From: Streptomyces sp. MS191
Lineage (GTDB): Bacteria > Actinomycetota > Actinomycetes > Streptomycetales > Streptomycetaceae
Assembly (NCBI RefSeq): GCF_008042125.1
Contig: NZ_RDBI01000035.1
Location: forward strand, 111,343-170,938
Length of the DNA: 59,596 nucleotides
Direction: 5' to 3'
Shown here: positions 43,101 to 50,398 of the stretch, in pieces
Layout of the letters: each line of letters starts with the position of its first letter
How positions within the stretch are numbered: the first letter of the stretch is position 1
Program-made: the position numbers and the translations under genes
Notes under the pieces: generated by a model
What the model saw: only the letters and a program-made list of their open reading frames with translations
Databases searched by the model: none
Told to the model about the DNA's origin: nothing

Positions 43101-43364
43101 GGACTGGACCTTGAACCCGATGCTCTCCCCGGCCTGGAGGCTCGTCTTCGTGGGGAAGCCGGCGATGTCGCCGTACGAGTTGGCGGCGAACCAGTCGGAC
43201 ATCGGCGTGCCCGGCTTGGAGTTCTCGCACACGATGGGATTACTGCCGGTCCCACAGGGATCGGCGACCGCGCTCGCGCTCCCCACCGGTGGCAGGACGA
43301 TCGATAGCAATGCCGCGACCAGGGCGAACACGGCGCCCCTGGCCCGACTGAGGTGGTTCTTCAT
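40104..43364 (-). CDS. Giant secreted protein: DMF-amidase-like domain, Ig-like domains and two DUF4082 domains
   Basis: This 1086-residue exported protein has a signal peptide (ARGAVFALVAALLSIVLPPV, cleavage after SASA). Residues about 35-560 resemble the C-terminal domain of N,N-dimethylformamidase large subunits (GYDTSYVSGVDTA, FMSQGHDEYWT, FAGNEIFWKTRF). An Ig-like domain follows (about 575-650, ITSPASGSSVS type), then DUF4082 copy 1 (about 655-800), a Big_5/SbsA-like domain (about 805-905) and DUF4082 copy 2 (about 915-1086). The two DUF4082 copies share ELG-R, GVRFYK/GVTFYK, TASGWQ, YIASYFAPNG/YIVSYHAPNG and FP-SS-NYWV. It is probably cell-surface and glycan-binding. Its position between the WbpE-like gene and a strong terminator ties it to the polymer. 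Confidence 0.85.
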   Translation of the reverse strand: MKNHLSRARGAVFALVAALLSIVLPPVGSASAVADPCGTGSNPIVCENSKPGTPMSDWFAANSYGDIAGFPTKTSLQAGESIGFKVQSPSAYHVKIYRLGWYGGDGARLMSTAAQAAQTYPANYTTKHADCLKNQPTGLMDCGNWPTTATWTVPSDAVSGLYIANFDQADGNGLMPYPFVVRNDSSHSDILVQTSDQTWQAYNDWGGTNLYDGQGPAPDGRAYKVSYNRPMDIGGDNGIYGSEFEMIAWLERNGYDTSYVSGVDTAGRGASLLPNHKMFMSQGHDEYWTQEQFTNVLNARKAGQHQTYFAGNEIFWKTRFEPSIDGTNTADRTLVCYKETKLKFPTPNGVPDPSPEWTGTWVDPDSTKEGAPYQPQNILTGSLFQVNGPRNDAITVPAAYSKMRLWRNTTVAGLTGNQVATFPAGTLGYEWDSDVENASRPAGQIRMSSTTVEVTDGTYLLDWGNNYGNGTATHSLVAFRDQTSHALVFGTGTVQWSWGLTNVPTADPGGGVVTEDKRMQQATVNILADMGIQPKTLQSGLVAASASGDTTGPAVTVTSPASGSSVSALQQVTVTGTAADSGGGVVARVEVSTDGGTTWHAANGTASWNYTWTPMTTGPAQIKVRAIDDSVNMGAVTTVPLTVEAQKCPCTVWPPSTTPTKVNGGDGSSVELGVKVRSSVPGSITGVRFYKSAANTGTHKGSLWSSSGQLLATGTFANETASGWQQLKFANPVPVKANTTYIASYFAPNGGYSFDAGYFADKDAGLAPLTALKSGTDGGNGVYRYTSTSAFPSSASSGSNYWVDAILETGSASTDPPTVTGRTPAVGATGVATTAPLSATFSQSIDSSTLVFTVKGPGNTAVPGSAALSSDGKTAAFTLSSQLALGTTYTASVQAADLWGNVMAAPVTWTFTTSATPPPATCPCLLWSTDSVPTKPEVTADTNPLELGTRFESALNGRVTGVTFYKGAGNTGVHTGNLWTEDGDLLASGTFTGETASGWQTLTFATPVAITANTRYIVSYHAPNGRYAADAGYFAGAHLSYPLTALADASGRANGLYRYGSTSGFPTSSYNATNYWVGPVFTTDAG

Positions 43365-43426
43365 CGCTGTACCTTTCAGGGCAGTACAGGTCCTGGCCTA
43401 CCGGCCGGGGGTGGTGAGGGTGAGCG

Positions 43427-44542
43427 TCAGCTCAGTGCGCCCGCCAGCGCATCCACGACCTGCTGCTGCTGGTCGGGGGTGATCTGCGGGAAGAGCGGCA
43501 GCGAGAGGATCTCGTCGGCCGCACGTTCGGCGTGCGGGAAGTCCCCGCGACGGTGCCCGAGGGAGCGGTAGGCGGGCGTCAGGTGGACCGGGGTCGGGTA
43601 GTGCACGCCCGCGCCGATGCCGCTCGCGTTGAGTTTGCCCACCACCTCGTCCCGGTCGGCCCCGGTGACGCGCACCACGTACAGGTGCCACACGTGCACG
43701 TTGCCGTCGACCGTCGTCGGCCGCACGAGGCGGCCCGCGCCGGCGAGCGGCGCGAGCAGGTCGTCGTAGCGCGCGGCGGCCGTCCGCCGGGCCTCGTTCC
43801 CGGCGGCCAGCCGGCGCAGCTTCGCGCGCAGGACGACGGCCTGCAGCCCGTCGAGCCGGCTGTTGAACCCGGGCAGGTCGTGCCGGTACTTCTGGACGCC
43901 GCCGTGGTTGGCGATCGCCCGTACGACGGCCGCCGCGTCGGGGTCGTCGGTGAGCACCGCACCCGCGTCGCCGTACGCGCCCAGGTTCTTGCCCGGATAG
44001 AAGCTGGTCGCGGCGATGCCTCCGCTGCCGGCCTGACGGCCGTCGCGGGTGGCGCCCTGGCTCTGGGCGGCGTCCTCGACGACCCGGACGGAGTCCGGTA
44101 CGCCGGCCGCCAGCCGCGCGGCGTCGGCGCTCTGCCCGTACAGGTGGACCGGTACCACCGCGCGGGTGGCGGGGCCGACCGCGTCGAGCGCCGCCTGCGT
44201 GTCGATCAGCAGGCTGTCGGGGTCGCAGTCGACGAGCACGGGGCGGGCGCCCGTCCGGGCCACGGCACCGGCGGTGGCGATGAAGGTGTTGGCGGGCAGG
44301 ACGACCTCGTCGCCCGGCCCGACGCCGCTCGCGCGCAGCGCCAGCTCCAGGGCGTCCGTGCCGTTGGCGACGCCGACGCAGTGGGCGACGCCGGCGAATT
44401 CGGCGTACTCGCGCTCGAACTCCCGCACCTCCTCGCCGCCGATGAAGGCGGTACCGGCCAGGACGCGGTCGAAGCCCTCCCGGACCTCGTCGGCGACTTC
44501 GGAGTGGGCCGCCTTGAGGTCGACCAGCGGTATCTGGTTCAT
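43427..44542 (-). CDS. DegT/DnrJ/EryC1 aminotransferase, WbpE-type
   Basis: This 371-residue PLP enzyme aminates a keto-nucleotide sugar. The start IPLVDLKAAHSEVADEV, the phosphate-binding ANGTDALELAL, VVPVHLYGQSADAARL, VVEDAAQSQGA (Asp157 contacts the pyridine nitrogen) and the internal-aldimine lysine in TSFYPGKNLGAYGDAG (Lys185) follow the family order. The TSFYPGKNLGAYGDAGAV stretch resembles WbpE, which makes UDP-GlcNAc3NA from the 3-keto sugar. Its ATG overlaps the stop of the acetyltransferase gene (ATGA at 44539-44542). A WbpB-like oxidoreductase three genes upstream would supply the keto substrate. Confidence 0.88.
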   Translation of the reverse strand: MNQIPLVDLKAAHSEVADEVREGFDRVLAGTAFIGGEEVREFEREYAEFAGVAHCVGVANGTDALELALRASGVGPGDEVVLPANTFIATAGAVARTGARPVLVDCDPDSLLIDTQAALDAVGPATRAVVPVHLYGQSADAARLAAGVPDSVRVVEDAAQSQGATRDGRQAGSGGIAATSFYPGKNLGAYGDAGAVLTDDPDAAAVVRAIANHGGVQKYRHDLPGFNSRLDGLQAVVLRAKLRRLAAGNEARRTAAARYDDLLAPLAGAGRLVRPTTVDGNVHVWHLYVVRVTGADRDEVVGKLNASGIGAGVHYPTPVHLTPAYRSLGHRRGDFPHAERAADEILSLPLFPQITPDQQQQVVDALAGALS

Positions 44543-45264
44543 CTGCCCTTCACTTCCCTTGCCTCGGCCTGCTGCGCGAGGCCGTCGGTGTCGTCTGACC
44601 GGAGCTGCTCCAGCGCCGCGGGGTTCGCCCCGCGCAGCCGGCGGGCCGGGCTGCCGACCCAGACCTCGCCGGGCGGCACGTCGGCCAGAACGGTGCTTCC
44701 CATGCCGACCAGCGACCAGGCGCCGATCGTCGTGTACTCGCGGACCAGGGACCCGGCCCCGAGGTACGCGCCCTGCTCCAGCCGGGCACCGCCGCCGAGC
44801 CGGACCCCGGAGGCGAGGGTGCAGTAGTCCCCGACCTCGTCGTCGTGGGTGAGGACGGTCTGCGGCATCACCGCGACATGGCTGCCCACCCGCACCGCGG
44901 CGGTGAGGACGGTCTGCGCGAGGATCACCGAGCCCGGGCCCACCGTGCAGCCCGCGGGGACGACGGCGCTGGGGTGCACCACCGTGGCGTAGCGGTCGGC
45001 CGGCAGGCCGAGCCGCCGTACCAGGCGGGCCCGCGCGGCGTAGTCGCGCGGGCTGCCGACACAGACCACGAAGGAGGCGTGCGGCAGTTCGCGCGCCAGG
45101 TCGCAGCCTCCGAGCACGGGCACGCCGTCCACCTCGACGCCGTGCAGCGCCGGGTCGTCGTCGAGGTGGCCGAGCAGCCGGTGGCCGCCGGCTCCGGCGT
45201 CCCGCACGGCCTGGGCGGTCTCCCGTGCGAGACCGCCCGCGCCGATGATGACCAGGTCGTTCAC
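44539..45264 (-). CDS. NeuD/PglD-type sugar acetyltransferase
   Basis: This 241-residue protein has a small N-terminal Rossmann domain (NDLVIIGAGGLARETAQAV; FVVCVGSPRDYAARA) and a C-terminal left-handed beta-helix (VHPSAVVPAGCTVGPGSVIL through GSTVLADVPPGEVWVGSPAR). The catalytic histidine is in TVLTHDDEVGD. Members acetylate 4-amino sugars (PglD) or sialic acids (NeuD). GTG 45264 overlaps the stop of the SDR-aminotransferase fusion gene, so it probably acetylates that enzyme's amino-sugar product. It is distinct from the WbpD-type enzyme at 38305, implying two different N-acetylated sugars. Confidence 0.85.
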   Translation of the reverse strand: MNDLVIIGAGGLARETAQAVRDAGAGGHRLLGHLDDDPALHGVEVDGVPVLGGCDLARELPHASFVVCVGSPRDYAARARLVRRLGLPADRYATVVHPSAVVPAGCTVGPGSVILAQTVLTAAVRVGSHVAVMPQTVLTHDDEVGDYCTLASGVRLGGGARLEQGAYLGAGSLVREYTTIGAWSLVGMGSTVLADVPPGEVWVGSPARRLRGANPAALEQLRSDDTDGLAQQAEAREVKGR

Positions 45265-47456
45265 GCGCGGCCCGCCGCTTCCCGCAGCACCTCGACCACC
45301 CGGTCCTGCTGGACCTCGGTCATCGTGTGGAACAGCGGCAGGATCAGCGAGTCGCGGCTGATCCGCTCGGTCACCGGGAGGAGTGCCGCCGGATGCCCGG
45401 CGTAGGCGGGCTCCAGGTGCGACGCCATGATGCCGCGGCGGGCGGAGATCCCGGCCTCGGCGAGGACGGCGAGGAGCTCGTCGCGGCCCACCGGGAAGTC
45501 CTCGGCGAGCAGCACCCAGTAGGACTGGAAGTTGCCCTGGCCGTGGCCGGGGTCGCTGACCGGCCGCAGGCCCGGGATGCCCCGCAGCAGCTCGCCGTAG
45601 CGGGCGGCCAGGGCGCGGCGGCGTGCCACCATCGCGTCCAGCCGGCCGAGCTGCACCAGTCCGACCGCGGCCTGGATGTCGGTCATCCGGTAGTTGAAGC
45701 CGGTCTCCAGGTAGCTCTCCAGAACGGGCTTCCCGCTCGCGTGGCGTTCGGCGGCGGAGACGTTCATGCCGTGCTCGCGCAGCCGCCGCAGGCGGGCCGC
45801 CCAGGCGGCGTCGTCCGTGGTCACCATCCCGCCCTCGCCGGTGGTGAGGAGCTTGCGCGGATGGAAGGACCAGGCGGCGATCAGGGCCCCGTGCCCGACG
45901 GACGCGCCGTCGACGGTGGAGCCGATGGCGCAGGCCGCGTCCTCCACCACCGGCAGGTCCCAGCCGGCGCACGCGGCCCGTACGGCCCGGACGTCGGCGG
46001 GCACGCCGCCCTGGTGCACCAGGACGACGGCCTTGGTCCGCGGGGTGCGGACCGCGTCCACGGTGTCGGCGGTGAGGTTGCCGGTGTCGAGGTCGACGTC
46101 GGCGAAGACGGGCTCCGCGCCGACGTAGCGCACCGCGTTGGCGGTGGCGATGAACGACAGCGACGGGACCACGACCTCGTCGCCCGGCCCCAGGTCGAGG
46201 GCGAGCAGGGCGAGGTGCAGGGCCGTCGTGCAGGAGCTGACCGCGACGGCGTGCGCGGCTCCCACCCTCTCGGCGAAGGCGTTCTCGAAGGCGGCGACCC
46301 GGGGGCCCTGCGCGACCCAGCCGGACCGTACGGCCTCGGCCGCGGCCTCCGCCTCCTCCTCGCCGAGCCACGGCACCATCACCGGTGTACGGGCGGGGCC
46401 GGCGGCCCGGGGCGCGGCGGGTGCCTCCGCCGGCTCGGTCACGGGTGCCGTGACGGCCGGCGCCGGGGCGGTCGCGGTGGCCGGGGCGGACCCGGCGGCA
46501 CGCTCGGACCGCCACCAGTCGACCAGGTCCTTCAGACCGGTCCGCAGGTCGATCTCCGCCTTGAAGCCGAGGCGCTGCTCGGCCTGCGTGGTGTCCGCGA
46601 GCCGGCGGGTCACCCCGTTCACGGCGCGGGCGGGGCCGTGCACCGGCTCCAGGTCGGAGCCCATCACCTCCAGGAGGTTCAGGGCGAGTTCCCGCAGGGA
46701 CGTCTCGGTCGCGCTCGCGACGTTGAACACCTCGTCGGTGAGGTCCGACTGCGCGGCGAGCAGGTTGGCCCTGGCGATGTCCCGGACGTCGACGAAGTCC
46801 ATCGTCTGGGTGCCGTCGCCGAGGATCAGCGGCGGCTCGCCGGCCTCGATCCGCTCCATCCAGCGGATGAGGACCTCGGTGTACAGGCCGTGGATGTCCA
46901 TCCGCGGTCCGTACACGTTGAAGTAGCGCAGCGCCACGTAGTCCAGGCCGTACATGGCGTGGAAGCTGCGCAGCATGCCTTCGTTGAAGGCCTTGGCCGC
47001 CCCGTAGAAGGTGTCGTTGTTGTACGGGTGGTGGCGCTCGGTCGTGGGGAAGGTCTCCGCCAGGCCGTAGACCGAGGCGGAGGACGAGGCGATCACCTTG
47101 CCCACTCCGGCGGCGGCGGCCGCCTCCAGCACGTTGAACGTGCCGTCCACCATGACCTCGTTGGCGAGCCGGGGCTCCTCCGCGCACTGGGTGATGCGGA
47201 TGGCGGCGAGGTGGAAGACGAGATCGGCGCCCTCGGTGACCCGGTGGACCGTGGCCGCGTCGCGGATGTCCCCCTCGACGAGGTCGACCACGCCGCTCTC
47301 CAGAGCCCGCGCGAGGTTGGCCCGGCGCCCCCGGACGAAGTTGTCGAGGACGACGATCTCCCGCGCGCCCCCCGCCACGAGAAGGTCGGTCACATGGGAG
47401 CCGATCGTGCCGGCACCGCCGGTGACCAGGACCTTCTTACCGCGAATATCGCTCAA
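45261..47456 (-). CDS. Fusion of NAD-dependent sugar epimerase/dehydratase and DegT aminotransferase
   Basis: This 731-residue protein joins two normally separate enzymes. Residues 1-316 are an extended SDR acting on a nucleotide sugar: GGAGTIG (13-19), SSSASVYG, the catalytic pair in YGAAK (Tyr151, Lys155), FNVYGPRMD and FVDVRDIARA. An Ala/Pro/Thr linker (about 318-357) follows. Residues 360-731 are a DegT-type PLP aminotransferase with SSCTTALHLALLAL, VVEDAACAIGS and the lysine in SFHPRKLLTTGEGG (Lys535). The product would be an amino sugar made without release of a keto intermediate, then acetylated by the next gene's product. Overlaps (ATGA at 47453-47456; GTGA at 45261-45264) show coupling on both sides. 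Confidence 0.88.
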   Translation of the reverse strand: MSDIRGKKVLVTGGAGTIGSHVTDLLVAGGAREIVVLDNFVRGRRANLARALESGVVDLVEGDIRDAATVHRVTEGADLVFHLAAIRITQCAEEPRLANEVMVDGTFNVLEAAAAAGVGKVIASSSASVYGLAETFPTTERHHPYNNDTFYGAAKAFNEGMLRSFHAMYGLDYVALRYFNVYGPRMDIHGLYTEVLIRWMERIEAGEPPLILGDGTQTMDFVDVRDIARANLLAAQSDLTDEVFNVASATETSLRELALNLLEVMGSDLEPVHGPARAVNGVTRRLADTTQAEQRLGFKAEIDLRTGLKDLVDWWRSERAAGSAPATATAPAPAVTAPVTEPAEAPAAPRAAGPARTPVMVPWLGEEEAEAAAEAVRSGWVAQGPRVAAFENAFAERVGAAHAVAVSSCTTALHLALLALDLGPGDEVVVPSLSFIATANAVRYVGAEPVFADVDLDTGNLTADTVDAVRTPRTKAVVLVHQGGVPADVRAVRAACAGWDLPVVEDAACAIGSTVDGASVGHGALIAAWSFHPRKLLTTGEGGMVTTDDAAWAARLRRLREHGMNVSAAERHASGKPVLESYLETGFNYRMTDIQAAVGLVQLGRLDAMVARRRALAARYGELLRGIPGLRPVSDPGHGQGNFQSYWVLLAEDFPVGRDELLAVLAEAGISARRGIMASHLEPAYAGHPAALLPVTERISRDSLILPLFHTMTEVQQDRVVEVLREAAGRA

Positions 47457-48577
47457 CGCCGTTCCCCCACAGAGTCGTTCACCGTACGAAGGGACCGGCC
47501 GGCGCCGGTCCGCAGCCCGACGACCGCGCCGCGGAACTCAAGGCTCCGCGACGCCGCCTCGAGAATGTCCAGGACGCGCAGGCCCGCCCGCCCGTCGGTC
47601 AGCGGCGCCCGGCGTTCGCGGATCGCGGCGCCGAACTCGTCCACCATGCTGCGCAGGGCCTCCTTCTCCCCGATCGCGGGCGCGACCATGTCGCCGCTGC
47701 GGTAGGAGATGAGCGCCTGGCGCCGCTCGTCCGCGCCGAGTTCCTGCGGGGTCGCCAGGTCGACGCCCCGGTCGAAGACGGCGACCCGCTGGGCCGGGTT
47801 CAGGTCGTCCCAGATCAGGGTGCGCTTGGCGCCGCCGACCATGGTGGTGCGCACCTTGGTGGGCGACAGCCAGTTGACGTGCACGTGGGCGATGGCGCCG
47901 GTGTTGAGCTGGAGGGTCAGGTAGGCGATGCAGTCCTGGCCCGCGCCGATCGGGTCGGCGCCGTGCGCGGCGACGGCGACCGGCTCCACGTGCTCGGGGA
48001 GGATGAAGTCGAGGATCGACAGGTCGTGCGGGGCGAGGTCCCACAGCACGTCGACGTCCTTCTGGACCAGTCCGAGGTTGATCCGGACCGAGTCGACGTA
48101 GTGGATCTCGCCCAGTTCGCCCGAGTGCACCAACTCGCGGATCCGGCCCACGGCGGGGGTGTAGCAGTAGGTGTGGTCGCACATCAGGGTCAGGCCGCGC
48201 TCCTCGGCCTCGGCGACCAGGCGCGCCCCGTCGGCGTAGGTGGTCGCCAGCGGCTTCTCGACGAGCACGTGCTTGCCGGCGCGCAGCGCGGCCAGGGCGA
48301 CGTCCAGGTGCGTTCCGGCCGGGGTCGCGACGGCGATGGCGTCCACGGAGGGGTCGGCGAGCACCGCCTCGAAGTCGTCGGTCGCCTGGACGGTGGAGTA
48401 TCCGCCGAGGACCCGCTGGGCGCGCGTGACGTCCAGGTCGCAGAGCCAGCGCAGCAGGAAGCGGTCGCTGGCCTGGAAGTTGCGCACGAGGTTGGGTCCC
48501 CAGTAGCCGGCGCCCACGACCGCGACTCCGAGCCGCCCGTCGGGCCGATCCACGTCCTTCACTTTGTTCCCCTTCAT
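47453..48577 (-). CDS. Gfo/Idh/MocA oxidoreductase, WbpB-type
   Basis: This 374-residue NAD-dependent oxidoreductase has the Rossmann loop VVGAGYWGPNLVRNF (20-34), the signature EKP at 107-109 (HVLVEKPLA) and a C-terminal beta-sheet domain with NLGLVQKDVDVLWDLAPHDL and the catalytic histidine region PHDLSILDF. The WDLAPHDLSI pattern is typical of WbpB/WlbA-like sugar 3-dehydrogenases, which oxidise C3 of UDP-GlcNAcA. It is the second gene of the right-hand minus-strand operon, starting two bases after the stop of the sugar-transferase gene upstream. With WbpA-, WbpE-, WbpD- and WbpI-like enzymes in the locus it would complete the UDP-ManNAc3NAcA pathway. Confidence 0.88.
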   Translation of the reverse strand: MKGNKVKDVDRPDGRLGVAVVGAGYWGPNLVRNFQASDRFLLRWLCDLDVTRAQRVLGGYSTVQATDDFEAVLADPSVDAIAVATPAGTHLDVALAALRAGKHVLVEKPLATTYADGARLVAEAEERGLTLMCDHTYCYTPAVGRIRELVHSGELGEIHYVDSVRINLGLVQKDVDVLWDLAPHDLSILDFILPEHVEPVAVAAHGADPIGAGQDCIAYLTLQLNTGAIAHVHVNWLSPTKVRTTMVGGAKRTLIWDDLNPAQRVAVFDRGVDLATPQELGADERRQALISYRSGDMVAPAIGEKEALRSMVDEFGAAIRERRAPLTDGRAGLRVLDILEAASRSLEFRGAVVGLRTGAGRSLRTVNDSVGERR

Positions 48578-48578
48578 G

Positions 48579-50048
48579 TCAGTAAGCCCCCGTTCCGCGC
48601 ATCACGGCGGGGCCGGTGCGCAGCAGAATCGACGCGTCCAGTCCGAGGGACCAGTTGTCGACGTACGCCAGGTCGAGCCGGACCGCCTCGTCCCACGGCA
48701 GGTCCGAGCGTCCGCTCACCTGCCACAGTCCGGTGAGCCCCGGTTTGACGAGGAGCCGGCGCCGGACCTCGTGTCCGTAGCCGGCCACCTCGTCGGGCAG
48801 CGGCGGGCGCGGCCCGATCAGCGACATCCGGCCGCTCAGCACGTTGATCAGCTGCGGCAGTTCGTCGATCGAGTAGCGGCGGAGCGTGGCGCCCACACGT
48901 GTGACGCGCGGATCGTCCCGCACCTTGAACAGCAGGCCGTCGCTGTTGTGGTTGGCGTGCTCCAGCTCCGCCCGGCACGCCTCCGCGTCGGGCCGCATCG
49001 TGCGGAACTTCAGCATGGTGAAGTGCTTTCCGTGCAGCCCCACGCGGCTCTGCCGGAACAGCGCCGGCCCGTTGCTGCCGAGCCGGATCGTCACCGCGAC
49101 CACGCACAGCAGCGGCGCGAGGAGCAGCAGGAGGGTCGCGGCGGCGAGCCGCTCCGCGAACTCCTTGGGCAGCCGGGCGGTCCGCGACAGCCGGGGCGCC
49201 CGGACCCGGACCATGGGCACGCCTCCGACCGGCCGGACCGCGACCCGGGCGACGGCCGTCTCGCCCAGGGCGGGGGCCAGCAGGAAGTCGCAGCCCGCGG
49301 CGTCGGCGGTCCACGCGAGCCGGCGCAGCTGGGCCGCGTCGATCTCGGAGGTCGGCAGGACCACCAGCGCCGTACCGCCGTGGGCACGGAGCGCCCCGGG
49401 CACGTCCGCGACCCCGCCGAGCACCGGAATTCCCAGCTCGGCGACGACCGGCGCGTTCCCCGGGTCGGTCAGGCACACGCCGGCTATGTCGAGGCCCCGC
49501 AGGTCGGGACCCATGGGCGCGAAGCCCTGGCCGCGGCGCCAGAGCGCCTCGACCAGTTCGACGGCACAGGCCGAGGACCCGACCAGCACCGCCGTGGTGC
49601 GGTGCCGGCCCTGTGCCCAGCGCCGGTGCAGCCAGCGACGCATCACGAACCGGGCGGCCAGGGCCAGCAGGGCCGTCGGCGGAGCCGCCAGGATCATGTC
49701 GTGCAGCAGGTCGAGGTCGCCGGCCATCCCCCAGCCGATGGCCGCGGCGAGGGCCGGCAGCACGAGGGCGCCGCGCAGCACCCGCCGGTACAGCTCGCTC
49801 CCGGCCCCCAGCGAGCTGTGCTCGTACGCCTGGTGGCCGTACATCATCGCGATCCAGGCCGGTGGCAGTCCGAGGACCACGTGCCAGCGGCCGACCGCCT
49901 CCAGGACCAGCAGCGAGGCCGCGGAGGCCGCGACCAGGTCCGCGACCAGCAGGACGATCTGATGTCTCCGTTTCCACCACAGCCGGTGGACGTCGAAGTG
50001 TGTGGATTCAACACGATGCCGCTCATGTGTGACCGGCAGGACGGTCAT
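48579..50048 (-). CDS. Undecaprenyl-phosphate sugar phosphotransferase (initiating enzyme)
   Basis: This 489-residue polyprenyl-phosphate hexose-1-phosphate transferase starts the lipid-linked repeat unit. N-terminal hydrophobic helices (about 25-170) surround a cytosolic CoA-binding-like domain (about 175-290; TTAVLVGSSACAVELVEAL). The C-terminal catalytic domain begins with a re-entrant helix AERLAAATLLLLLAPLLCVV and shows LFRQSRVGLHGK, FTMLKFRTM, SIDELPQLINVL, MSLIGPRPPLPDE and KPGLTGLWQVSGRSDL. It belongs to the WcaJ/EpsE class. ATG 50048 is preceded by a GGGGGG stretch. It is the first gene of the minus-strand operon running to the terminator at 40055. Confidence 0.92.
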   Translation of the reverse strand: MTVLPVTHERHRVESTHFDVHRLWWKRRHQIVLLVADLVAASAASLLVLEAVGRWHVVLGLPPAWIAMMYGHQAYEHSSLGAGSELYRRVLRGALVLPALAAAIGWGMAGDLDLLHDMILAAPPTALLALAARFVMRRWLHRRWAQGRHRTTAVLVGSSACAVELVEALWRRGQGFAPMGPDLRGLDIAGVCLTDPGNAPVVAELGIPVLGGVADVPGALRAHGGTALVVLPTSEIDAAQLRRLAWTADAAGCDFLLAPALGETAVARVAVRPVGGVPMVRVRAPRLSRTARLPKEFAERLAAATLLLLLAPLLCVVAVTIRLGSNGPALFRQSRVGLHGKHFTMLKFRTMRPDAEACRAELEHANHNSDGLLFKVRDDPRVTRVGATLRRYSIDELPQLINVLSGRMSLIGPRPPLPDEVAGYGHEVRRRLLVKPGLTGLWQVSGRSDLPWDEAVRLDLAYVDNWSLGLDASILLRTGPAVMRGTGAY

Positions 50049-50398
50049 CCATTCCCCCCAAGGGCGCTTCGCGCGTACCCCGTTGAGCCACCCGTGCCCC
50101 GTGTCCCGCCCGCGCGAGCGCACAACTCGCGAGGTGGAGGACGGGCATTGATGGCGCGTCGAGGGAACGCGGGTCTTCCGCCTGACCAAACGGTGCGAAC
50201 CGATCGCAAGAAGCCCCCCCGCGACCGGAGTCCGCACAACGACGCAGAATCCACCCGTCGCGAAAGGTGCTCGCGTCCGCGCGGATCCGGCAGCGCTCAA
50301 TCTAGAGCAAGTGGGGCAGGTCATGAAGGAGTTGTGGAAAACTCCCACCAAGCGTCAAAGAAACTGTGAGCGTGGCGTGCATTCGTCATACTGGCGCG
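50049..50398. other. Divergent control region at the right edge of the glycopolymer locus
   Basis: No supported gene is seen in this 350-bp region. On the minus strand TAGATT near 50301-50306 could be a -10 for the sugar-transferase operon, and TTGACG near 50353-50358 a -35-like box; spacing does not make a perfect promoter. A GCTC-AATCTA-GAGC dyad overlaps the former. On the plus strand CATACT (50387-50392) lies six bases before the GT2 start. A long leader of about 250 bases would precede the minus operon. Confidence 0.4.

Noticed and set aside
38940..43307. A 1455-codon plus-strand open frame across the GT2 and surface-protein genes
   Set aside because: Composition is Val/Gly/Asp-rich without any domain, while the minus strand encodes a signal peptide and clear DUF4082, Ig-like and GT2 domains. 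It is the antisense shadow.
24767..50076. Shared GCGCTTCGCGCGT 13-mer upstream of both outer arms of the glycopolymer locus (24769-24781 and 50064-50076)
   Set aside because: Attractive as a common operator, but such C/G-only words recur by chance at this GC content, and the right-hand copy lies at a different distance and nearly at the start codon.
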